A stretch of 20,026 nucleotides of DNA from a virus: IMG/VR virus record IMGVR_UViG_3300034105_002013, positions 1 to 20,026 of that record; one strand, written 5' to 3'. Positions 1 through 6,691 of this stretch are shown here, piece by piece (within the stretch, counting starts at the first letter, position 1; the number at the start of each line of letters is the position of its first letter). The notes under the pieces were generated by a model. It searched no databases, was not told the origin of the DNA, and worked only from the letters and a program-made list of their open reading frames with translations. A program made the position numbers and the translations under genes.

Positions 1-49
1 AACAATAGTTTTTATATATTCCAAATAATTTTAGTTAGAGCTGTAATTC

Positions 50-72
50 TTTATAACTAAATTAGTTATAAA
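50..72. repeat. AT-rich perfect inverted repeat
   Basis: Two 11-bp arms (tttataactaa at 50-60 and ttagttataaa at 62-72) are exact reverse complements around a single central base. It lies downstream of the terminators of the minus-strand late unit. It could be a hairpin that protects transcript ends, part of a terminator for a convergent plus-strand transcript entering from the left, or an operator. Positions 1-49 show nothing else. Confidence 0.5.
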
Positions 73-73
73 T

Positions 74-100
74 AAAAACTCCCCTATTAATATAGAGGAG
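74..100 (-). terminator. Rho-independent terminator of the late unit
   Basis: On the minus strand a 9-bp stem (CTCCTCTAT with ATAGGGGAG, one G-T wobble, loop ATTA) is followed directly by TTTTTATTT. This is the classical intrinsic-terminator layout. It comes about 35 nt after the stop codon of the last minus-strand gene. Confidence 0.8.
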
Positions 101-101
101 A

Positions 102-133
102 AAAAACATAGAAAACCAACAAACTATGTTTTT
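102..133 (-). terminator. First terminator-like hairpin after the last adhesin gene
   Basis: A 10-bp perfect inverted repeat (aaaaacatag at 102-111 with ctatgttttt at 124-133) has a 12-nt loop, and the minus-strand 3' arm runs into a T tract. It starts right after the stop of the 135-641 gene. With the stronger hairpin at 74-100 it forms a tandem terminator. The stem is AT-rich, so alone it would probably be leaky. Confidence 0.6.
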
Positions 134-134
134 A

Positions 135-641
135 TTAAGGACATATATTAACAGGAATACCTATTGCTCCAAAACTATCTACTGGTGCACTATAAACAGT
201 TGGACCGCTTAATAGTTTTAATTTATAAAAATCTCCATCTCCTACAAAAGGTGTAGTTCCTAATGAATCTGTATATACAATTCCTCCTACACCAATTGTA
301 CCTGTACCTCCTAACCACCAAGAAGGTGATAAAGACAATGGACATGCATCTGTTGGATGAGAAGTTGCAGACATAATACCTTCAGCTAACCCTATAGTGG
401 TGGTGGTAGTTGTTGTAGTATATCCAGGTAAAAGGATATCGATATAATTAACACAATCACCATTTGATTTAACTCTTATGATGTTTGTGTAATCAGGAAC
501 TAATGCAGATGCATATCCTGCTAATAAAGATGCTTTAGAAACTCCTGATTCAAATGCTGATGTGTATCCATCAAGATCTGAATAAAGATCAAATGGTCCT
601 GAATCAGTTCCAGCTGTTGTTAATGTTATTAGTACGGTCAT
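135..641 (-). CDS. Putative virion adhesin with poly-Thr linker, unknown fold
   Basis: 168 residues, in three parts. The N-terminal part (about 1-73) contains the pattern GPFDLYSDLDGY and 'IIRVKSNGDC', which I remember as a recurrent module in uncultured phage structural proteins but cannot name. An uninterrupted eight-Thr tract spans residues 75-82. A Gly-rich C-terminal part (about 83-168) ends in C-P. There is no signal peptide or membrane segment. It is the last gene of the adhesin cassette, 14 nt after the stop of the 656-1348 gene. The poly-Thr linker ties it to its neighbours at 656-1348, 1366-2604, 3768-4733 and 5485-6663. Role as a tail or capsid surface protein is inferred from that company. 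Confidence 0.6.
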   Translation of the reverse strand: MTVLITLTTAGTDSGPFDLYSDLDGYTSAFESGVSKASLLAGYASALVPDYTNIIRVKSNGDCVNYIDILLPGYTTTTTTTTIGLAEGIMSATSHPTDACPLSLSPSWWLGGTGTIGVGGIVYTDSLGTTPFVGDGDFYKLKLLSGPTVYSAPVDSFGAIGIPVNICP

Positions 642-655
642 TGGTTTAAGTTTTA

Positions 656-1348
656 TTAGTTGTTAGGACAATATTCTTTTACAGATACTGAATCTATAAA
701 GATAGATTCAAAATCAACACATAGTGCATTTCCAAATATTGCAAATTTATTATTATCTGTACAAGTTAATGTTAATGATATATTAGTAGTTCCTCCTGAA
801 AAAATAGGACCAGAAGTAGTAGTTCCTGTAAATATTTCAATGAATCCATCTGTACAAGTTATTCCTTTATATAATGTAAGAGTTATAGTGTAAGTTTTAC
901 CTACCGTTAATACATTTTGAGAAATACTATCATATTCATCATTTCCTGTAAAATGTGCACTTCCTCCATGTTGACTACTCCAAGTCCATCCCACTTGAGT
1001 TGAGAATAACCAGTTATCTAGATTAGTATTAAAGTTACCATTAATAATAAGTTCTGCATCATTACATGTTGTAGTAGTTGTTGTTGTTGGACAACATATA
1101 TTAAGTCGATTATTAATAATAATCACATCTTCTGATAAAATCATTAAATCTTCAGTGATATTTGTAATGTCTTCTGTAAGCAATGCAACATCTGCTGCAA
1201 CATTACATATAACACTATTGAACTTATCAAGGATTGTATTTAATCCATCACAAGTTTTTACATCTGTACAAGGAAGAGGAGTGCTGTCGTATGTGATAAC
1301 ACTCGTTCCTATTATTGTTATATTATTTATTTCAGAGCAATCAGCCAT
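656..1348 (-). CDS. Putative tail-fibre/adhesin with jelly-roll carbohydrate-binding-like tip
   Basis: 230 residues. Residues about 13-86 form the module shared with the 1366-2604 protein: I-x-Y, P-L-x-C-T, C-D-x-L-N-x-I-L, I-C-N, a heptad-like helical stretch, then C-C-P. Seven Thr follow at 88-94. Residues about 99-227 look like a jelly-roll carbohydrate-binding fold of the CBM4/9 kind, with the typical opening 'LIINGNFNTNLDNW', then 'GWTWSS' and 'ISQNVLTVGKTYTITLTLY'. I infer an N-terminal trimeric stalk, a stiff linker and a glycan-binding head for host attachment. The start is the ATG after an A-rich leader (AAATATAAA), 17 nt below the upstream stop. The fold call is from sequence pattern only. 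Confidence 0.65.
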   Translation of the reverse strand: MADCSEINNITIIGTSVITYDSTPLPCTDVKTCDGLNTILDKFNSVICNVAADVALLTEDITNITEDLMILSEDVIIINNRLNICCPTTTTTTTCNDAELIINGNFNTNLDNWLFSTQVGWTWSSQHGGSAHFTGNDEYDSISQNVLTVGKTYTITLTLYKGITCTDGFIEIFTGTTTSGPIFSGGTTNISLTLTCTDNNKFAIFGNALCVDFESIFIDSVSVKEYCPNN

Positions 1349-1365
1349 TTTATATTTGATTTAAT

Positions 1366-2604
1366 TTACATAGGTATACATTCTCCACTCACTGAACAAC
1401 TAGCGTACAATATATTGTATGTACTTGCTGTAGCTGGAAAGTATATAGGTGCATCATTTTTATAATAAAATAATTGTATAGTACTAAGTGATGATGTTTT
1501 TATACAAAATCCACTAAGTCCTGCTACAGTATATTCAGTATCAATATTTGACTCATCACATCCACTATTTTTTGTAGTGGTTATATAAACTGTATTATCA
1601 GCTTTTCCTGGTGCAGGTGTATTACCTGTAGCATCATCTAAATCTGTTTGAGAAATAACTACATGAACACATGAACAAGGATAAGGATAAGTTGTTGTAG
1701 TTGTAGTGGTAATAGGGGGTATAGTAGTAGTGGTGGTAGTTGTTGATGATGTACTACTAGTGGTAGTAGTTGTTGGACAAAATCCTTCAATACAATTAAC
1801 ACCTATCGATATTGTTACTAATGGATTATCTGCAAAACCGCAACATCCACAAACTTTAATTATTTCATTTGCAGAAATTGTAGTTTCAACAAGATCTCCA
1901 ATACAATTATTATATGAAATATTATAATCTACTATACTATTGCTTGTATTAGTAAATGTAAGACATTCACAAGGAATAAAGATTGTTGTTGTAGTAGTAG
2001 TAGTTGAACTTGAACTTGTAGTGGTAGTTGTTGTATTACATGGACCTGTTGGTGTAGCAATCACTGTTCCAGGAACTGTTAAAGGACTATCTGATTCAAT
2101 ACAGATTTCTGTATCACCTGGTAACAATACAACAGCTTCTTCTAAACCTGTAATACAATCAGTAACAATTATAGCTAATGGTGTAATTCCAGTGTTAGTT
2201 AATAAGAAACTTTCACAAGGAATATTTATTGTAGTAGTAGTAGTAGTTGTAACTGGACAACAAACATCTAATACATCATATATATCACTTATATCATTAT
2301 TGATAGTTAATACTTGTGTATTAATATTAGTTACTTGTATAGTTAATATATTTATTTGTGAAAGTAAATTACAAATAATTTCATCAATCTTCTGTAATAT
2401 CACATTAAGTGTATCACATGGTTCAGCTGTTGTGCATGTTAATGCAGGACCATTATAAATAATAGTACTAGATGCAGTTAGAATAGTTGAACATGGATTG
2501 TTAGTATTGCAACCACTATTTGTGATTACGGAACTACATCCACATACATCATTTATAACTACGTCTGTACAACTAGGATTTACTGGTAAATATGGATATG
2601 CCAT
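1366..2604 (-). CDS. Multidomain Cys-rich adhesin with several poly-Thr linkers
   Basis: 412 residues. Residues about 46-116 are the shared stalk module ('IIYNGPAL', 'CDTLNVIL', then CCP). Thr/Ser tracts at about 119-125, 191-207, 278-294 and 299-305 separate three Cys-rich domains. Domains one (about 126-189) and two (about 208-277) look paralogous: both start I-x-I-P-C-E, carry T-N-T, then C-I-x-x-L-x-E, then a late I-C or V-C. The third (about 306-412) starts Y-P-Y-P-C-S-C and may be a distant relative. The leader AAATAAATAAAAAAATG supports the start. Probably a virion surface fibre; the binding target cannot be told. Trinucleotide-repeat DNA in the linkers makes copy-number change of domains plausible. 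Confidence 0.65.
   Translation of the reverse strand: MAYPYLPVNPSCTDVVINDVCGCSSVITNSGCNTNNPCSTILTASSTIIYNGPALTCTTAEPCDTLNVILQKIDEIICNLLSQINILTIQVTNINTQVLTINNDISDIYDVLDVCCPVTTTTTTTINIPCESFLLTNTGITPLAIIVTDCITGLEEAVVLLPGDTEICIESDSPLTVPGTVIATPTGPCNTTTTTTSSSSTTTTTTTIFIPCECLTFTNTSNSIVDYNISYNNCIGDLVETTISANEIIKVCGCCGFADNPLVTISIGVNCIEGFCPTTTTTSSTSSTTTTTTTIPPITTTTTTTYPYPCSCVHVVISQTDLDDATGNTPAPGKADNTVYITTTKNSGCDESNIDTEYTVAGLSGFCIKTSSLSTIQLFYYKNDAPIYFPATASTYNILYASCSVSGECIPM
1690..1773 (-). repeat. ACN trinucleotide tract coding Thr/Ser linkers
   Basis: Low-complexity codon repeat coding two Thr-rich linkers split by I-P-P-I (residues about 278-305 of the 412-residue adhesin). The plus strand reads as gtn repeats. 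Codons vary in the third base, so it is not a pure microsatellite. Confidence 0.85.
1984..2034 (-). repeat. ACN/TCN trinucleotide tract coding Thr6-Ser4-Thr7
   Basis: Codes residues 191-207 of the 412-residue adhesin. Similar short tracts lie at 2230-2250 (same protein), 1067-1087 (230-residue protein) and 396-419 (168-residue protein), so one kind of low-complexity DNA recurs across neighbouring genes. Confidence 0.85.
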
Positions 2605-2616
2605 TTTTTTATTTAT

Positions 2617-3747
2617 TTATAAAGGTCTGTATTGAATATAATAACATCCACGTCCAACTTGAACATTTGAGTGAGCACCTCCACCACCTTCTGCAGAATT
2701 TGCAACAAAAACATTCTGTCCTACACCTGTTCCTTTCAAACCTGTAAAATTAGAATTAATTGCTCCTGTAGCAGTAGCATCTGAAACTATACCATCTTCA
2801 ATTGCTGCAGGTCCACTAGTTGTTACATCAGGTGTATATTTATACGTATGTGTATGTCCAGGATCATTAATTGTTACTGTAGCTACGTGTGTGTGATTAG
2901 GTATTTGACCTAATGTAAGTGTTGTTGAGTTAACTGTACTTCCTATACTGTTTAATGTATATGTTGGATTAAATCCACCTGGAGTAGTTTGAGAAGGCAT
3001 AGCCCCTCCTAACATAGTACCATCAGTTACACCAACTCCCACTACACCTCTTTTATCTGGTGTACCATTTTGTCCATTACATAAATATATCTTTTCCCAA
3101 TTAGTTCCAACAATACCAGCACCTGTACCATCAAATTTTCCTGAAAGATTAGGATCATAAAATTCAACTACAGCATAAGGAACCATTCTATTATAATACT
3201 TTGTACTTGTTCCAATACTAGCTAGATAAGCTGCAATGTATGCATCTAGATCAGCTATCTTTACATAGTTTGTGTCAAGGTCAAGAGCAAGAGCTATTAA
3301 ATCAACTTCTAATGTACAAACTTTATTTATAACAGCTTGTACAATAGCATGTGTATCTGAAGTAGATGTAACACCTGTTAAACATCCAATTGTATAATCA
3401 GCATTTAATACAGATAATGTTACAACAATAGCATCTATTTGATCTTGTAAATCACAAGCAGCTTGAATAAGAGCTTTTGATATATCTACAATTGATATAT
3501 CATTACATGTTGAGCATACAGGAAGATATGATTGTACAAGTGCACATATATCTATACTGCTAAGATCTATCTTAACTCCTACACCAATTATCACTGATGA
3601 AAGATATGTTGTTAATGATTCTTCTACAGCAGATAATGTATCTCCATTTTGAATTCCTAGGGCAGGAATATTTATCCCTGTATATTTAACGCATCTATCA
3701 GAGACAATCTCTGTACATCCATTAAAACAATTTGTGCAATTAGACAT
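2617..3747 (-). CDS. Tail fibre with C-terminal tail-collar-like (short-tail-fibre type) domain
   Basis: 376 residues. The N-terminus carries a version of the stalk module shared by the neighbouring adhesins (C-V-K-Y-T-G, P-A-L-G-I, G-D-T-L-S at about 19-39). Helical segments follow (about 85-175). The C-terminal part resembles the phage tail-collar/microcystin-dependent family: 'YLCNGQNGTPDKRGVVGVGV' at about 221-240, G-Q-I-P-N-H-T-H at 280-287, a second H-T-H at 298-300, and an 'IQYRPL' end. In T4 gp12-type fibres such H-x-H motifs bind metal ions within an intertwined trimer; I infer the same here. There is no poly-Thr tract. Likely a trimeric receptor-binding or tail-tip fibre. The gene begins after an A-rich leader. 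Confidence 0.75.
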   Translation of the reverse strand: MSNCTNCFNGCTEIVSDRCVKYTGINIPALGIQNGDTLSAVEESLTTYLSSVIIGVGVKIDLSSIDICALVQSYLPVCSTCNDISIVDISKALIQAACDLQDQIDAIVVTLSVLNADYTIGCLTGVTSTSDTHAIVQAVINKVCTLEVDLIALALDLDTNYVKIADLDAYIAAYLASIGTSTKYYNRMVPYAVVEFYDPNLSGKFDGTGAGIVGTNWEKIYLCNGQNGTPDKRGVVGVGVTDGTMLGGAMPSQTTPGGFNPTYTLNSIGSTVNSTTLTLGQIPNHTHVATVTINDPGHTHTYKYTPDVTTSGPAAIEDGIVSDATATGAINSNFTGLKGTGVGQNVFVANSAEGGGGAHSNVQVGRGCYYIQYRPL

Positions 3748-3767
3748 ATTATATTTATTTTATATTA

Positions 3768-4733
3768 TTAATCTTTTATTAATCTTACTGAATAACCTCT
3801 TGCCTTACTTAGGTTGACTCTGTAGGCCAAGGTGTTGATATAATACAGAATTCTGATCCAGGCGTTTGCTGTATTGTACTCTGACGAACTCCACCAGAAA
3901 CCGTAGTAGTCAATAAGAAAGAAAGTACCACCAACGTTAGTGCGAAACCCTCCTGGAAGAGCTGTAAAACCACTGGAGTTGGTAGCTCCTTGATTAGGAA
4001 TAGTCCAATGTGTAGTACCTGTTTCTTTCATCTCGCCTCCCGCAACATTTTCTCCACCTAATAAATCGGTTAGTGTTGTCCATTCTGCATCAGTAGGGAC
4101 GTGATAACCAACTGGGGCTAATCCTCTTGGATCATTTACAGCATACCAGTTATATAATTTTCCATAAACAGGTCCATTTGCAGAGTCGTTGTTATAATAA
4201 CACCAAGCACCTGTGGTTAATGCTCCCCAAGTGGTTTGATCTTGCACTTCAGGAATTAGTGTTCCATCTCTATATATTGTAACATCTAAGTTACAACTTG
4301 TCCATATTTGAGTTCCAATTGTAACATCACAACAAATTGCACATGTAGTAGTTGTAGTGGTTGTTGTAGAAGAACTAGAACTAGTAGTTGTAGTTGTAGG
4401 ATTCTCAACAATTGTAATGTTACACGGAACTTCTAAACAAGGTTCTGGAGTGTTACATTTACTAACACATCCAACAGTGAGACGTATCACTCTACTAGCA
4501 ATCATGTTTACTGAATATTTATAAGCATAATTAGGATTGATGTATTTATATAATAGTATTCTTCTGTATGCTATTAACTGAAGAATATCACCAGCAGCAA
4601 TAGGTTGATTCAACATATATGAAATATTGTTGTACAAACTATTACCAAGCTCTGCTAACTTGCAATCTATTTTTCTAAGTAGGGAAGGAATGTTTGCACA
4701 TTCTGGACAATTAGTTAGTCTAGGTGATAACAT
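3768..4733 (-). CDS. Structural protein with C-terminal FISUMP (Fib_succ_major) domain
   Basis: 321 residues from the ATG at 4733. An earlier in-frame ATG at 4772 would overlap the 30-residue gene at 4735-4827; the 4733 ATG follows AAATAAATAAT, the leader type of its neighbours, one base after that gene's stop. Residues about 1-90 (C-P-E-C, 'LLRKIDCKLAEL', R-R-I-L) look like an anchoring domain. A Thr/Ser linker spans 113-130. Residues 133-321 are a FISUMP domain: 'VTIGTQIWTSCNLDV', 'GKLYNWYAV', 'GYHVPTDAEW', 'GGFR', 'WWSSSEY', 'GYSVRLIKD'. FISUMP belongs to the C-type-lectin/sulfatase-modifying-like folds used as display scaffolds. Likely a host-binding tip. GC in the domain is about 42% (102 of 240 counted over 3781-4020), clearly above the linker-proximal half. 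Confidence 0.75.
   Translation of the reverse strand: MLSPRLTNCPECANIPSLLRKIDCKLAELGNSLYNNISYMLNQPIAAGDILQLIAYRRILLYKYINPNYAYKYSVNMIASRVIRLTVGCVSKCNTPEPCLEVPCNITIVENPTTTTTSSSSSTTTTTTTTCAICCDVTIGTQIWTSCNLDVTIYRDGTLIPEVQDQTTWGALTTGAWCYYNNDSANGPVYGKLYNWYAVNDPRGLAPVGYHVPTDAEWTTLTDLLGGENVAGGEMKETGTTHWTIPNQGATNSSGFTALPGGFRTNVGGTFFLIDYYGFWWSSSEYNTANAWIRILYYINTLAYRVNLSKARGYSVRLIKD
3786..3929 (-). other. Candidate hypervariable segment of the FISUMP tip
   Basis: Codes roughly residues 269-316, the loop region where FISUMP/C-type-lectin-like domains vary in targets of diversity-generating retroelements. Several positions I would expect to be Asn (AAY) in the generic domain are I, V, L or A here, beside a conserved 'WWSSSEY' and a terminal G-Y-S-V-R. 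No template repeat or reverse transcriptase is in the window, so the call is inferential. Confidence 0.3.
4344..4397 (-). repeat. ACN/TCN tract coding Thr5-Ser5-Thr8 linker
   Basis: Codes residues 113-130 of the FISUMP protein and sits exactly at the border between its anchoring N-terminal part and the GC-richer FISUMP domain, as expected of a domain-swap joint. Confidence 0.85.
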
Positions 4734-4734
4734 A

Positions 4735-4827
4735 TTATTTATTTTTAGCTGCACAGTGTGCACATAATCCATTAGTCAATTGACAACCACACCCCACTTT
4801 AGCTCCGCATTCTGAACATTGTGCCAT
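4735..4827 (-). CDS. Very small zinc-finger-like protein (30 residues)
   Basis: A complete 30-residue frame, ATG at 4825-4827 and TAA at 4735-4737, starting M-A-Q-C-S-E-C-G and ending A-A-K-N-K. It carries C4-x2-C7, C13-x-C15 and C22-x2-C25 with H24, enough ligands for one or two metal sites. It fits tightly between neighbours: 2 nt after the stop of the 4830-5393 gene and 1 nt before the ATG of the FISUMP gene, so translation is probably coupled. The Cys spacing and packing argue against chance. Function is unknown; a small virion-assembly or nucleic-acid-binding protein is possible. Being so short, it is easily missed by gene finders. Confidence 0.7.
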   Translation of the reverse strand: MAQCSECGAKVGCGCQLTNGLCAHCAAKNK

Positions 4828-4829
4828 AA

Positions 4830-5393
4830 TTAATAAAAGTTTATTTGGTAGTTGTTACCTGAACAACCACAGTTTGATTTTAAGAAATTGTCTAACATAT
4901 TATCTGCCTGAGCGTATAATCTATTTGATTCATATTCTGCACAGTTATTAGCTGCAGCAATTGCTCCTTGAATAAAGAAGTTAATTGTATTTAATGTTAC
5001 GCTAGATTGCGTTTTAAGGGCCCTATCACACTCCATCATATTTAATTGAAGGAAAGCATTGTCAAACTTTTCTTGAAGCCTGTCAACACGTAATATGGTT
5101 TTCTCTACATAGTTTGCATATGCAGGAGCTACAGAATATTTTAATCTATACACTCCATCAGGAAGAGGTTGATTGCAACCAACTTCTGTGATTCCTAAAT
5201 TAGAAGATGTAAATACATTTAGCTCATTAGGAACGAAAGGTAATATTTTGATTCCAAATCCTGGTATATCAATCTCAATAGATGGTGCTGAGACCACTGG
5301 AGGATTGGTAGGATATACAGAAGCATCTGCAACACCAAGTGTAAGTACATTATAAGTAGGAACTACTAGTATATCTAATTGTAAGTTTGCCAT
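4830..5393 (-). CDS. Putative virion structural protein (neck/tail region)
   Basis: 187 residues. The N-terminal half (about 1-100) is beta-rich and reads like a jelly-roll or Ig-like domain (L-D-I-L-V-V-P-T-Y, then S-I-E-I-D-I-P-G-F-G, then G-V-Y-R-L-K-Y). The C-terminal half (about 105-175) is helical, with 'RLQEKFDNAFLQLNMMECD', ending in a C-G-C-S-G-N-N-Y motif. No signal peptide or membrane segment. It lies between the 392-residue virion candidate and the adhesin set, so an adaptor between tail barrel and fibres is plausible but inferred. The hairpin at 5408-5450 in its leader separates it from the upstream gene. Confidence 0.6.
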   Translation of the reverse strand: MANLQLDILVVPTYNVLTLGVADASVYPTNPPVVSAPSIEIDIPGFGIKILPFVPNELNVFTSSNLGITEVGCNQPLPDGVYRLKYSVAPAYANYVEKTILRVDRLQEKFDNAFLQLNMMECDRALKTQSSVTLNTINFFIQGAIAAANNCAEYESNRLYAQADNMLDNFLKSNCGCSGNNYQINFY

Positions 5394-5407
5394 GTTTTTA
5401 TAATAAA

Positions 5408-5450
5408 TATGCCAGAGGAATATGAGTGATATCCTCTTTCCCCTGGCATA
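5408..5450 (-). terminator. Imperfect hairpin in the 5394-5484 gap, terminator or processing site
   Basis: On the minus strand TATGCCA (5450-5444) pairs with TGGCATA (5414-5408), and GAGGATAT pairs with ATATTCCTC with one bulge, leaving a 5-nt loop and a 7-nt GGGGAAA side bulge. TTTATTATAAAAA follows the 3' arm. It may attenuate or process the transcript between the highly expressed-looking 5485-6663 gene and the next one. No gene fits in this gap. Confidence 0.5.
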
Positions 5451-5484
5451 GGTTATTTAATAATATTTTTACTTCTTCTTATCC

Positions 5485-6663
5485 TTAAGGAATGTTAGTA
5501 GAAGTTGTAGTAGTAGTAGATGCAGGAGCACTAGATGTAGTAGTAGTTGTAGTAATACAAGGAGCACCTTGATCAACAACAGCACCTAACGCAGCAACTA
5601 ATACAGTATTAATTGCAGCAGAAATACCACTTGTAAGAGCATTTGGAGCAGCAATAATCACTGTAGCATCTTCTTGAATATAATCACCCCATTGGTATGC
5701 AGATTTATCATATTCATTAAATTTAACATAATATGTATCATAAGTTACACCACCAGATACCCAAGTCTCAAAGTTCTCGTTGTATCCATTCATTCTGTAA
5801 AGGTGTTTCAAATACCCAGCTTGGTAGCTATAGAAATTTTTCTCTAATTGAGCAATCTCTGCAGATGTACCAGTAGCATAAGAAGCACGTTGAGTGATGA
5901 TAGGTTGAGCAACAAAGTTACAAGCATCAGCAACAATAAAGTCAGCAGTAGTAGCTGGACCAGCATATACAAACGTTCTGAAAGACATTCTGTCATATTC
6001 AAAAGGGAACGCTGCAATATCACAAGGTTGACCATATTGTGTCAATGGTTTTCCTGTAATACGTAAGATAGTTCCACCAATGTTTTCAAATGTGTAGAAT
6101 GTAGAGAAAGAAATGTTGTCAGGGTTGTTTCCTGGAGCTTTTAAGTTTAATTGATAAATCAATTCATCAATGATAGTGTTAGCACTTACATCAGCACATG
6201 GGTTACTGTCACAGTTACAACAAGGAGCTTGAATAGTTACTGAACGAGTGAAACCATTGAAATACAATGTATCAATATAAGAAGAGTGAGCACGTAAAGT
6301 TAACGTGATAACTTCTCCACATTGTACAGTGAAATCAGTTACATCAGTAATTTGATTAGCAGCTGTTGGACATCCTGATACTTTGTACCATTCTGTTACG
6401 TTAGATTTACAAGAAGATCCTGTTGGACATCCAGAAATTCTGTCAGATCTTTTAGATCCTTGTAAATAAGTGTTTGTTCTACCTTGAGCTACGTAAAAAT
6501 ACGGAGTTACTAAAATAGATGTAGCATCAACTGCAGAATATGCACTGTTGAAGATACCAACTTGACCTGCTGTCAAGTTTTGTGTTGAAATTGAGCCAGA
6601 GCTAGGGAGTGCAGTTTGCCCTACTGGAACCACGAAGAGCGTGGTTAATGAAAAATCAGCCAT
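5485..6663 (-). CDS. Putative major virion/tail structural protein with Thr-rich C-terminal tail
   Basis: 392 residues, family not recognised. Cys-rich patches at about 79-85 (C-P-T-G-S-S-C), 98 and 148-156 (CCNCDSNPC) suggest metal or disulfide sites. A Tyr-rich stretch spans about 278-325 ('FYSYQAGYLKHLYRMNGY'). A hydrophobic Ala/Val stretch at about 334-363 is followed by a bare Thr/Ser tail at 371-388 ending N-I-P. Unlike the adhesins, nothing follows the Thr tract. The leader AATAAATAAATAAAATG supports the start. Codon use looks more regular than in its neighbours and resembles the capsid gene, which hints at an abundant virion protein. Tail barrel, decoration or neck protein are all possible. 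Confidence 0.6.
   Translation of the reverse strand: MADFSLTTLFVVPVGQTALPSSGSISTQNLTAGQVGIFNSAYSAVDATSILVTPYFYVAQGRTNTYLQGSKRSDRISGCPTGSSCKSNVTEWYKVSGCPTAANQITDVTDFTVQCGEVITLTLRAHSSYIDTLYFNGFTRSVTIQAPCCNCDSNPCADVSANTIIDELIYQLNLKAPGNNPDNISFSTFYTFENIGGTILRITGKPLTQYGQPCDIAAFPFEYDRMSFRTFVYAGPATTADFIVADACNFVAQPIITQRASYATGTSAEIAQLEKNFYSYQAGYLKHLYRMNGYNENFETWVSGGVTYDTYYVKFNEYDKSAYQWGDYIQEDATVIIAAPNALTSGISAAINTVLVAALGAVVDQGAPCITTTTTTSSAPASTTTTTSTNIP
5500..5553 (-). repeat. ACN/TCN/GCN tract coding the C-terminal Thr tail
   Basis: Codes Thr6, S-S-A-P-A-S, Thr5, Ser at residues 371-388 of the 392-residue protein. It is the only Thr tract here that ends a protein instead of joining two domains. Confidence 0.8.
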
Positions 6664-6691
6664 TTTATTTATTTATTAAATGTTAAAAAAA

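Noticed and set aside
1690-2250. Spaced repeats suggestive of a CRISPR array
   Set aside because: The repeats are degenerate codon triplets inside one reading frame, without constant repeat length or unique spacers.
1706-2458. Plus-strand frames with long poly-Val runs
   Set aside because: They are the antisense of the ACN (Thr) repeats; GTN on the opposite strand reads as Val. No leader or independent support.
4734-4772. Earlier ATG (4772) for the FISUMP gene
   Set aside because: It would overlap the 30-residue Cys-rich gene and lacks the A-rich leader that precedes the ATG at 4733.
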